Below are positions 35,560 to 48,340 of a stretch of 62,000 nt of DNA, one piece after another. The translations under genes were made by a program, and so were the position numbers. Each line of letters opens with the position of its first letter. The first letter of the stretch is position 1. Location of the stretch: positions 8,415,038 to 8,477,037 of the forward strand of contig CM022667.1 of assembly GCA_012295275.1 (NCBI GenBank), read 5' to 3'. The notes beneath the pieces are model-generated. The model had not been told where the DNA came from, made no database searches, and was given only the letters and a program-made list of their open reading frames with translations. Source of the DNA: Chrysomallon squamiferum. Taxonomy: Eukaryota > Mollusca > Gastropoda > Neomphalida > Peltospiridae.

Positions 35560-35934
35560 CTCGGCTCCTAGTCGCGTCACTTCGTCCAAGTCCGCCGCTG
35601 TGTTTGTGTTCAGTGCGGGAGGAGGGTTCACCGCGGGAGGAGGGTTTACGCGCGAGTTTCTCGGTGCAGCGAGTGATCACTCGGAGCAGAACGTCACTGG
35701 TGACGCTAGCTCGCGCTCCGCCTCCGCCGCCTTTCCCCCTCATATCAGTCACTGCAGCGCTGAGTTTTCATTTGCCAGTTTCTCATTCGCGGTCTCTCAC
35801 CACAGTTATTTTCCTCTTTCACTCTCTCTCTGTTTTTATATATATAGATATATATATATATCTATATATAGCTCGTAAGCGAAGAAAACTTGGCGTCTCT
35901 CCGGCTGAGCGAGTAGTGAAAAGCGTGTCTACCT
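35560..35934 (+). promoter_or_regulatory. GC/CpG-rich promoter and 5' UTR of the aquaporin gene
   Basis: 35,560-35,760 is the most CpG-rich part of the intergenic DNA here. It contains two GCGGGAGGAGGGTT copies (35,617 and 35,634) and a dense run of pyrimidine-rich TCTCTC-type sequence. TATA-rich sequence at 35,837-35,872 lies about 70-100 bp upstream of the start codon and could serve as TATA. Open readings in this segment on both strands look like composition effects. Confidence 0.45.
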
Positions 35935-36737
35935 ATGTCAAAGACTGAGAAGTTCGGCTGCTTGAGCACGGTCAGGATGGTTACGAGTATCGACGACATC
36001 CAGTCTCTGCGCTTTTGGAAAGCTATCGCTGCCGAGTTTTTGGGCACGTTTCTCCTCGTGTTCGTTGGATGTGGATCTACTATGTCCATCAACGACTCGG
36101 CGCCGCCACAGACTCCTCAGATCGCTTTCTGCTTTGGACTCAGCATCGCGACGATAGTGTGGAGCATCAACCACATCAGCGGCGGCCACATCAACCCGGC
36201 CATCACCATCGCTCTGTTTGCGACGAGGAAGATCAGTCTCGCTCGGGCTGTCTTCTACGTCATCTTCCAGCTCGTCGGCTCCATCGTGGGTGCGGCGCTG
36301 CTGCTGGGCGTCACCCCCGACTCCAGGGTCGGCACCCTCGGGATGACGAGGCTCGCGCCCGGGATGGACGCTGGAAAGGGTCTGGGGGTCGAGATCTTTA
36401 TCACCTTCGTCCTCGTTTTCACCGTGTTCGCTTCGCTGGATTCCAGAAGAAAGGATCTGAACGGTTCAACTCCTTTGTCCATCGGTTTGTCTGTGACGAT
36501 GTGTCACCTGTTTGCTGTAAGTATTTTTTTTTTTTTTTACTTCGATTTCAGTACGTGTCTTATTTTGATTTATAACAATATGTAGCTCAAAACGCTCCTG
36601 AGGTAGATAAAGTATATGATTAATATATAATGTGATTATTACCGTGAAAACTTTTGTCTAGCCAAAGACGTACAAACGCACACATAAACAGACTCAAAAC
36701 CACATTTATGTGCCGTATCTTTCTTTATTTTAATGTC

Positions 36738-36822
<85 letters not shown>

Positions 36823-38624
36823 TATCAAATTAATATAAGAAAATTTGTAATGACCAACATTTTCTTGTTGCTATTACTGTTATTGTCATATTTAACACCT
36901 ACCAGCTAGATAAATCACATAAGAAAATGGATTACACAGATAAGTTATCTTGTTTATATCATAAAGGTGTTACTTTAACCGGACTCGTAGCTGTTGTTTT
37001 CTTTAATTAAAATCAGGAAAACAGTCGTAAACGTGTGTAATGAAATGTGATAATTTTAACACATTCAGAGTTCAGCGTTTACTGCGAGTTTTAAAAATAG
37101 TTTTGTTACTGATCAACGAATCACATCATTTCGTAACGACGACAACAGCTGTGTGTGGCTGACGAGTTTTTCACGGCGTGAACTAATACTAATGGTGTTG
37201 ATGAAATCATCGACAGTGAGCCTGCTCATCTCATTAGCATTGTTAACTGTATAAATTTAAATTTTTTTGATTATTAATATTATCTTTTTTTTTAAAGCTT
37301 AGTCTAAGCCTAGATACCTACAAACATACGTACATACATTCATACATCCACCTATCTATCCATCCATCCATCATACATACATCCATAAGTAGATTCATCC
37401 ATCCATCCATCCATACATACATATACATACATACATATACACATACATATGTACATACGTACATAAAACATACATAATGCATACGAATACATATATACGT
37501 ATATAGGAACATACAGATGTAAATAGCAGGCGGTTGTAAATATTATGTTTTTGTCTCGTCGTGGGTTCCTGACAAGTGAAATCTTTTATCCGTCTAAAAA
37601 CTATCTAGATGCTGAATCTAACTAAATGTACATATGCCAGAAATATATACTTCCTTCAGCGTATCAAAGACATCTATTTACATCTTGTAGATGCAAAATT
37701 TATATAACTGAAAATGACTTTCATAATGTATGCAATTTGGTTTAGAAATTAATATTGGAAGTACTGTGTATTCTGGTACTGTTGTACTGTGTATTCTGGT
37801 ACTGTAGTACTGAGTAATCTGGTACTACTATAGTACCGTATTCTGGTACTCTGGTACTATGGTAATAAATTATATACCCTAGTAGTTGGTTGGTATTATT
37901 CGATCCAGTATTATTCGATAACAGGCTTTTACAGTTGTCTTGTTTTTTTTCTCTCTCTCTTTTTGCATGTCCGCTTTTCATTTTGATTTCTTTTTTGAAC
38001 CGACCTTAACTGAGTGTCAAGAGAATGGGCATAATAGCATTTCCCACGACCACTTACAGACAACGAAAATACCCTCCACATCCGCACAATAATTGGAAAT
38101 AAAAAGCCGTTTGTCATAAATCTCTATAGTAATTTCACCGGAAGCCGGATGTTGTTAGTATTGATGTGTTTTCGTGAGTCACGTTATATCACAAATACGG
38201 CATCTTTGATGTTTTCTTTTCGGCTACTAACTTTAACGATTGCACTCTTCACTATTAAGTGTTTGTTTTGTTTTTTCAGTCGTTTGTACCACTTCGTGGT
38301 ACTCTGCGGTTTTAAATGATCTGAATAACATTGCTGTAAATAAATTAAATATATGTTAATTAACATTATTTCTTTTAAATAGACTCCAGTTTCATTATTA
38401 TGATTATTATTAACAATGGTTTTTTATGTTTGTTTTTTTGCAACTGATCTTTCCATTACTACTACAACTTCTATACTGTTACTACTACTACCACTACTAC
38501 TACTACTACTACTACATCGCCATCTCCATCACTGCTATTTTTTCCTCCCTCCTTTATTTATACTTTCTCTGACATACTGGTATACAGGCACACACAAACA
38601 CACACAGCATATTCACGCATCCAA

Positions 38625-38688
<64 letters not shown>

Positions 38689-39250
38689 CTACGTGTATAT
38701 AATTACGTTTTACACGTCTGTAACCAAACGCTTAAACATTTGGCCCCGAACATCACTTTCGAACATTTGAACACGTGACGTCTTGCCCCGCTACAGATGT
38801 TCCGCCATTAAGACTTGAGTGTACGTCATAAACTAACATTAACAGTGGCCACGCGACGAGTTAATACGAGTTTTACTACACTCTGCAGCAAATCAAACCA
38901 ACAGCAGCAGCCTCTCAGGCCGTTCATATCTACTAAACGATAATAGTACCAAGCAGGCGTAGTTACGTCACGTGATCAGTTACCATGGTAAAACTGAACC
39001 CCCAATGTAGTATTGAGATTATTGTATTTTAATGGTGAAAACTGGAACAATTACATTCAGTGGATGAACAATTTCTTTGAAAAGGTAGAAACGCTAGTTT
39101 TGTGACGGGTGTAACTTTAAGATAAAATTAATTATATTGGGGGCAATGTGTATATGTCTGTGTGTGTGAGTGTATATATAAATAAATAGATTTAAAATTA
39201 AAATCAACTGATTATGGGTTCGTCGGAAATTCTTTGATGTTTTAAAAAAA

Positions 39251-39285
<35 letters not shown>

Positions 39286-39753
39286 ATGCCAATAGGTTGG
39301 AATTGGTTTATTTTAAATTCTTATTTACGACAGGTTATAAATAAAACTCTTTTCTCTGCTTTATTCTTATTCTTTTTCGTCTGTTCATCTTCGTTTTTGT
39401 TTTTTTCTGTTTTATTTTGTGTCTGTTAAACTCATCACTCTTCAAAATATTCCAGAAATGAGAAAATGGTGTTGTTGTTTTTTTTTTGTTGGTTTTTTTT
39501 TGACGTTTTCATCAATGATAAGTTTTCTTTTAAAGAAAACACTGTACTTGCTTTTATTCTCTAACAAAAAACAAAAAAAAAAGCAGTTCTGAAATAGTTT
39601 GCAATAATAACCTGTATTCTGAGCGATATAGGGTTCCATTTTTAAAACTTAGAGAAAACGTTTGATAGTGCAAAGAAAGGAAGGTAGGAAAGAAAAGAAA
39701 TGCTAATAATATAAAAGGAACAAATGCAGAAATGAAACACAGTAAAATAAATC

Positions 39754-39832
<79 letters not shown>

Positions 39833-41522
39833 AGCACAAGAATTCCAAGTTCTAATATAATTTATTTTTATGAAAAATTTGTTTTATATTTACCTGTACG
39901 ACACAGGTAAATGTAGGAATGAACAACAAAAGAAATAATGATTAGTAACTAAGTAACGCTTCAGTGACTAACAAGATTACCAAACTAGAACTGAACCCTG
40001 AATTCCCAGTGACACTAACAATGGCGTCTCACTGAAAACTCCGCGTGTGATGGACATTTCAACAGATGACCGCGGTGTGTGTGTGATTGTCTACCGAGGC
40101 AGGAATCCCCGATAAGTGGAGCAAGTTTATATAATTATGTTATCTCAGTTTACAAGCGGAGTAAACACACCCACCAGCAGCTGACCCAACACTTGACATA
40201 TCGTTCTATCTGTTTACATAAGTCAAGCTTCAGCATCCGTACTAGAACCGTACAAAAATACAACATACGTTCTTTTACTATAAACTAATACAACATTCAA
40301 CTTTACATCATGTTCAATACAAAAATACAACAAACATTCCTGTACTGTAAACTCAACCAACATTTAGTTTTGCATCAATATTCAATAACATATACGTTCT
40401 TGTATTACAGGTGATACACACTACATTCATCCTCATATTACATCCAGTACAAAAATTAAACGTTCAATTCTGTATTATTTCCTATACAAGAATACAACAT
40501 TGATCCTTCTATTATATCCAATACGAAAATTAAACATTCGTTCTTGCATTACAACTAACATAAAAATGTAAAATTCATACATGTGTTACCGACATTAGCA
40601 CAAACTAAACAGAGCATTCATCCATGAAGTATTCTGTTTCACTACCAGTAACATCATCAACATGTACCTATACAACACAAACGACTAACATACTCACTCC
40701 GCACACACACATTTTGTAATTTTGTAATTAAATAGATTATACTGATAGGCGCATACTAAAGCATGAAATTATGGGCAAGAACGGAATATGTGAGCAATAA
40801 TTCGAAATGAAACAGTATTGTACAACCAGATTATTCAGTCCTCTGAATATACAAATTAATGTGTAATAATATAATGTATACTGACAATTAATTTATTATT
40901 ATTCTTATTCTTATTCTTCTTATTATTATTATTATTATTCAGTACATGTTGTTGCTTAGACCAAATAGTTCTGTATAATGTTATTTTTGAGAAATCGAAA
41001 TATTCGGTCCATTTGTCGATGAAAGGAAAGAGACGAAAACACCAAATACAGAACTACAGCTGCGCCACCTACCATGAAGGCACGTGATGTCTGTAACCTG
41101 TTTTCACACAATATGGACCCATACTGTACAGCAAGGGTGGTTTCTGTCGACAACAGATTATTAGTTTACGAATAGATTATGCAGCTGCTTTCTCATCTAT
41201 CTCGTGGCCGATGATTTAACTCTGCAACGTAGTCAAACGTCTGAACGTAAACACGACTATTAAACCAGTTAGCCATGAAGTCTGAATATTTAATTACAAA
41301 CGTTAGCGATATTAATAATATCGTGTGTTGTTTGTTTGTTTCACTTCGCGGTGTCTCCGTATTGCAGTCATACGTCTGACGCGCACTTATTATGTGTCTG
41401 ACAGACAATTATTGTAAGTCTGTTTAATGTCAGAAAATGTCGGCTTGTTTATTAGGTCAGTAAATTATGTTAGTAGCAAGTTTCGCGCATGCGCATTTGT
41501 TTATCTCAGCAGTTAAGTTATG

Positions 41523-41583
<61 letters not shown>

Positions 41584-43818
41584 AGCTTCGATTAATTTCA
41601 AAAATACATTCAGTTTAGTTAGATAATAATTTTTTAAGTTAACGTCACCCAAGTAATAGGGTACGGGTAAAAATCAACGTTTTTTCTCTTTAGAGAGTAC
41701 CTGCCGGTAATAATAATAATAATAAGTATGCATACATATAAAAGCAACTGTTAAAAGACGAAGGGATTTAAAATGATAGTAATAATAATAATTTATCAAA
41801 TTTTAATGATGACTGGCGTATGCGTCATCAACCTCGATTTTCCATTTGAAGTAAGCGAAGCTGTTAACGACATCAGTGGTGAAACTGGGCCCAGTTTCTA
41901 TTCTTGTGCCAAAGGCGTGATTTTTAGTGGCCAGATTTGTCAGAAAACGAGTTCCGCCCGAGATAAGCTGATAAAAATTTGTACTTCCTTTTATTTTAGT
42001 AATTACAGTACTTACGTCTGCAAACAACGACCCGGTACCAGGAGATATGGCACGAGGGTCATGACCTTTGACTTATCAGAGAAGGAAAAGATGACCTCTT
42101 GACGTTAATCACACAGCGTGGTACGTCATGTACACGTAACAAAAGGACGCTAAGAATATATAGCAATGACACAAATGTTCACAGAATAATAATATCTGTG
42201 TATAAGTAAAAACAGTGCTCTGTATTATTTGCCTTATAAAAAGTTACCTGAAACTAAACCATAAATATTTATTGCATATGAATATGGCTTTTAAAAAAAA
42301 CCATGGTTCCTAAATTTATCATAAATTCTAATACATCAATTTATATTTATAATGTAATAGATCCAACCATGCAGGAGCGACCTTCAAGTTTGTTTATGAT
42401 TTTACACGTATGAATAACAGTTATCTTTATTTACGTGTTAGATTATTATCATGTCTGACTATTAATCTATCGCAGGTAAATTACATATAATCTCGAAAGT
42501 TGAGTGCTTTTCAAAATGTGTTGCATGTGCTTACATAATACATTTTTATTATCAGTTATAATGTTATTTCAAATTTGTTTTCGGAGTTCGTCAGTCCATA
42601 TCCAAAATCTTTTGACAGTATAAATTTCTTTCTTCTTCTTCTTCTTCTTCTTTATTTATTATTTTTGTTTTATTATCTTTATATTTTTTTTACGGTAAGA
42701 TACGACCTGACTTCTCTAAATTCTAAACTAGTTTGTATTTTTCTGTTTCCATGGTGATACACAAACAGATTGTTTCTATAGTGATGCTACAACAGCAAAT
42801 GCACTGTAAGCAAGTCACAACGACACCGAAACGTCAGTCAACAGTTGTTGTAATCTGTAATCTGACGTAATACAATCACGTACAAAGTGAAACCATAGTC
42901 TTTAAGAAACTTTACTCTGTACAGCACGGTATACTATACTAAATAATAACTTTTTTGGATAAGTAAAACAAGAAAGTTATTTGTTACTCGTCATTTATCA
43001 GACGTTTTTGTTTTTTTACAAAGAATAAACCTTTGTTTATGTTTATATTTTGGGGGGGTTACAGATCGTAGGTTTTTATTTATGGGCTGTTGCAGTCTAG
43101 TTTATTTTCTTTTTTTTTTTTTTTTTCTTTTTTTTTCATAGATTTCCTTTTTTCTTTGTGTGTACACATACATACACACAAAGATTCATATTGTGAAATA
43201 TTCATGGACTAAATTTACTGGAGCGTTCAGAGATAAGATTATGCCTTATTTAATATTATTCAAATAACGTTCTATTTTGAGATATAAAACGATTTTTTTT
43301 TTTCGGCAACAAACAATTTGGTTTACATATTACGCAAAAACTTTCTAAATGTTTCTATTCTTCTTCTTTTTTTTTTTTTTATCTTCAATACAGTAAGTTA
43401 TTCATGCAAAAGTTTCGTCATACAGAGTTGAATTGCCGACAGAATGAATAACTTGTTTACCAGCAAAACAGGCTGTGTCGCTTCACTTGTGCATTTATTT
43501 AATTTTAGGAGACGCCAGGAAAAAGATTTCTTGTTTGAAGTCAGTTAATGCATTTTTGATTTGAGTTGCATTTTTCATGATCACAAATAGAATTCAAGTA
43601 ACCAAAAGAAAAAAAAAAAAAAAAAAAAGATATGTTTTTCTGCTTTTTTATTTGCAACTCTCTTTCTAAATCAGGACTTCATGCAAACCTAATAAAATTA
43701 TGATTATAACCTTACAACAGTATAATTTCTGAAAACAACTTTTAAAATAATGACGCTAACTTAACGTAATTGCACATGCGTTTCTGTAGTATGTGTATGT
43801 GTGTGTATATGTATATAT

Positions 43819-43865
<47 letters not shown>

Positions 43866-44060
43866 TACAGTGGTACCTCGACTTACGAGCAGTCGCCAGG
43901 TCAGTTCTTAATGGGGTGGTTCCGGGGGTGGGGGGTGGAATGGATTAATGGTATTTCAGTTAATTTCAGTTGGAAAAATTGATTTGATATACGAGCAAAT
44001 TGAGCAAATTGAGGTAAGAGCTCCCTCATGGAACTAATTAAACTAGTAAGTCAAGGTACC

Positions 44061-44123
<63 letters not shown>

Positions 44124-47100
44124 TATATATATATATATATGTATATGGAGGCATTTATGTGAAGAAAAAAATAAAACACCTAACCAAAAATATTTCAGAG
44201 TCCTTTTACTTTTAATGCATATTTTAGAGATTAACTTTTATATATTTTTTTTGACGTCAAATTGCTTCACCTGACTTTTGGAAGTTGCTGATTCTCTTTG
44301 TATTTGTTTTTATTTGTTAGTGATGCAACACGTGACACGAAGTCAGGCTGATGCACGCTGAAATGTGCTAACGATAACGTCTGAAATATTAATTACTGGG
44401 AGGAAACGGTGCATGCATAGGTAGAAATATGCACGAATATATTTGTGTACCACGGTAATAGATCAAATTTCCACACACCTAGAGGCTTTCAGGCCCGTTC
44501 TATAGTCCGTTTCGTTATTTTAGAGAACTGCATACATACATATATATATATATGTCCTGTACTCTTAGTGTGTTTGTCTTTCTGTCCATCTACGTATGTG
44601 TCTGTCTCTATGTCTGTCTATCTATAAACATAAAACCACACACATTATCTCTGTTTCTCTGTGTAATCAAATTTACTCTGTTTATAATCCTTATTATCAT
44701 TTCTCTAACCGTGTATTTCTCTCTCAGTATATGTATCTAGCTCTCTCTCTCTCTCTCTATAGAGAGAGAGAGAGAAAGAGTGAGTGAGAGAGAGAGACCT
44801 AGACACATGTGTTTGTGTATACACACACACATGTATATATCTGTCTATCTGCTTCTGCCTATCTATCTGCATTGCATCTCCATACATCTACATACACATC
44901 TATTTCAGTCTAACGTGTCTTAACTGTTGGTTTGTGTATTACCATTATGTCTATCAGTTTACTTAGTTATCTTTGTACGTGCGTCCACATGTCTGTCTTT
45001 CTGTCAGCTGTCTGCCTCTGTGTTTTTCTTTGTTACAATCTATCATGTTTATCTCTTTCTACTTTACCATCTACCAGCTTCTATCTACGCACCTATCTCT
45101 CTGCATGTTGCTTTATCAAGAGGTTGTTGGATTTAGAAATCTGATCTGAGCGCAGTGACGTAAGTAAGTTTGGAGCTTAAACTTTTCAAACACGTGACCT
45201 TGTTGTCATAGTTTTATGCGGTTTCTCAGTGATGTATAGGAAAGGCTTAAGTATGACAGATACCTGTACAAAAGGGCTAACAGACTATTTTGTATCTGTT
45301 TTGTACAACCCACTAGTTTAACACCGAGCATACATACATACATACATACATACATACATACATACATACATACACACACACATACAAACATACATACATA
45401 CATATATATACAGAGAGAGAGAGAGCCATACACACATACACCCAAACACACATATGAAGATATACTTGTTTATTTTATACATAACAATGAAAAATAGTTC
45501 AATTAGTCACACAAGAAAAGAAAAAAGAAACGAAGACTAAACTGCAGCCCAGTTCTCAAGACTTTTCTGAACCTCCTGAGTACCTTTAATTACCGCCATA
45601 ATTGTCACGATTTTCACTTCCTCTGTATGTCAAGTGACCACTTTAGCGGTCACAATTCTCAGACTTATAAAAGTCTCTGATATATTGCATAATGTTTTAT
45701 CAGGCCTGTGTAATGACAAAGCCTGGGTATCGACTAGAATATCATAGTTTAATATTCTTGAAATTAAGACGGCACTGAAGAGATTGACATTAATATACAG
45801 CATAGTCCCACATCAGTGTTAGCCTTCACAAGCAAATGTTTTTAAAAAAAAACTTGAATATTTGATTTTCCTGATTTCATACATCTTCTTTTCTTCGTCT
45901 TTCATTGTTCTGTTTTGTTTTCTTGTTATTTTATGGGTGGGGGTTCTTTGTCTCTTTCTATATATATATATATCAGAAAAGCACGATAAAAAAAAAAGAA
46001 AGAAAAAAGCGTTGAAATATAGCGATTTTATTACTGTTCTTGCTGCTGCTGCTGCTGTTGTTGTTCTGTGTGTTTTTATAAACTGCGAATCAGGCATTGA
46101 GGGGAAATAAATACCTGAGTGAATTCTGGCTGAGAAAGACGGGTTTGGAATTGCGAGATGAGAGGGTAGTGGCGACACAGCCAATCTACAACGACGTTAA
46201 CTTCATCTAACCCGACGCAGTACCACGCCAACAACAATATCACCATATAACCTCGACCAGGCAGAACATCATCATTCAACGCGCTGAAGACAACACCCTC
46301 GTACAGCTGTGGATAAACTAATTCCTGTTATACAGTGGTCGTATTGCGAAGTTTTATGTTCAGTTACCTTTTTAAACAAGTATCGGGCTATTCTGTTAGC
46401 CGTTAATTTAAATCCGAATGATTAGGCCACAGCAGTTTAATTTATAAAATTATAAGTGTAACGTACACTCTCTCACACACACACACACACGCACGCACGC
46501 ACGCACGCACGCTCACATACATACACATTCGCGCACACCCACTGTACTGGAGCGTAAATGCAATATACATAAATAACATCACCATGACAATAAGTAAATA
46601 GTAAACACGTGGGGCTGTTTGAAGGCTTACAAGGACGTCTGAGACTAAATTATAACTATGCAGCGTATCACTAACATCCTGACTCTCTAGCATAATAACT
46701 ATCGCGGGCTTTGAACCAAAATCAAAACTACGTGCTGCACGATGGAATTATAAATATTAGAAAAGATGAGGAAGGAAGCAGGTACGTTTTGTTTTCAGAA
46801 ATGGATCACATTTATCTCTCTCTTTTTACATCCTCTTTCTGTACACTTAGGTTATTTGCGGCACTTACATTAAGTTCACTGGGTCCGCGTTTTGGCAGAG
46901 TCGGCAGGTAGAGAAAATAGATTAGTTTAGGAATGTCCTGTTAGTCAGCAAGAAAGCAGCCACATATTGCACACCGCTTTGATCGAAGAATCGTTACGCT
47001 AAGTAAAAAAAAAAGGAGAAAACACAAAAAAACAACGATGTTTACGACCGTATTGTCATGGAAACAGGAAGACTCCTGTACAAAATAGAACATAAGAGTT

Positions 47101-47677
47101 TCTTCGGCGGTGAGCGGCGGTGACTACGGTTACATCCGCGGTAGAGAAAATAGTTCTTTGATACCCTACGGAATTTGGCGATCTTCAACGAGCCGTATTT
47201 ATTTTGTTTCTCGTAATTTTTAAACAAAACCTCAGATATTACAGGAATTTCTTTTTTCTTCACGTTACACAGTCTGAACAGAGAAAGACAAAAAGGAAGA
47301 TAAATATAACATCCATATACGACCTTGGTGACAAATTCTTTTCTCGTTTTTTTGTTTACCGGTGAAAACAAAATTAAAATCAGTTCTGGCTCACAAAATA
47401 ACGTGATCTGATTGTGACACATCTTTTTACATTTTTGTTTTGTTACCATGTGTGCGTGCGTGTGTGTGTGTGTGTGTGTGCGTGTGCGTGTGTGCTAAAA
47501 TGTATTTATTATTATTTTTTAATTAAGACACACACTTTTTATAATCTTAATTTAACAGACACCTAGGAAAAATAATATTTAAGTAAATACAATTAAATTA
47601 TCAAAAAGTTATGGTCCTCTAAATTTTGTCAAATAAGGATTTATTTATTTACATACATACTTACTTATTTAATTTTA

Positions 47678-47738
<61 letters not shown>

Positions 47739-47822
47739 CCTTTATTTACTTATTAATTTTAATTCCAACTGTTTCTTTGTGCATTCGAACAACGGTTTTA
47801 GCGGACATGCAAAGATATTTTG

Positions 47823-47886
<64 letters not shown>

Positions 47887-48299
47887 CCAAAGTCACCCAT
47901 CCCCTGTTAAACCGATGAAACAACATCGTACTTTTTTCCAAACAAAAAAACATTTGAGGTTAAAAGTTCACGGCCGTATTTGACATTTCGCGACAAGACG
48001 AAAAACGAAAAATCAATATTTAAAAAAAGAAACGTTTAAATTTAGGTTTGAATTGTGGAGGCAAAATGTATTTGAAACTTCACACTCTATCAACAATATT
48101 CTTATTTCATTTTGCCTGCCTTACCTTGATTCTCTGCTGGTTTGACGTCATCTGTGCATGCGTAGATGAGCACCTATCCTGTACAGAAAACATGACTTAA
48201 TGTTACGAAGTAAATATGCATGATTATAGAATATAAAATAATATATAGACGGCTCTGCTTGTACTTATCCAAAAATTTAGGCACTTAATTAATTAATTA

Positions 48300-48340
<41 letters not shown>

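Noticed and set aside
35420-35948. Open readings of 110-154 codons on both strands in the aquaporin promoter
   Set aside because: High local GC removes stops; the readings are Ser/Arg/Pro-rich with no domain, and the aquaporin ATG with its downstream membrane helix is clear.
41773-42102. 109-codon plus and 74-codon minus open readings
   Set aside because: No recognisable domain or splice context, and one begins in an AAT repeat. Kept only as the setting of the 18-bp palindrome.
47042-47449. 135-codon minus-strand open reading in aquaporin intron 1
   Set aside because: The composition is plausible, but there is no domain, no promoter and no splice partner; chance or a decayed element cannot be excluded.
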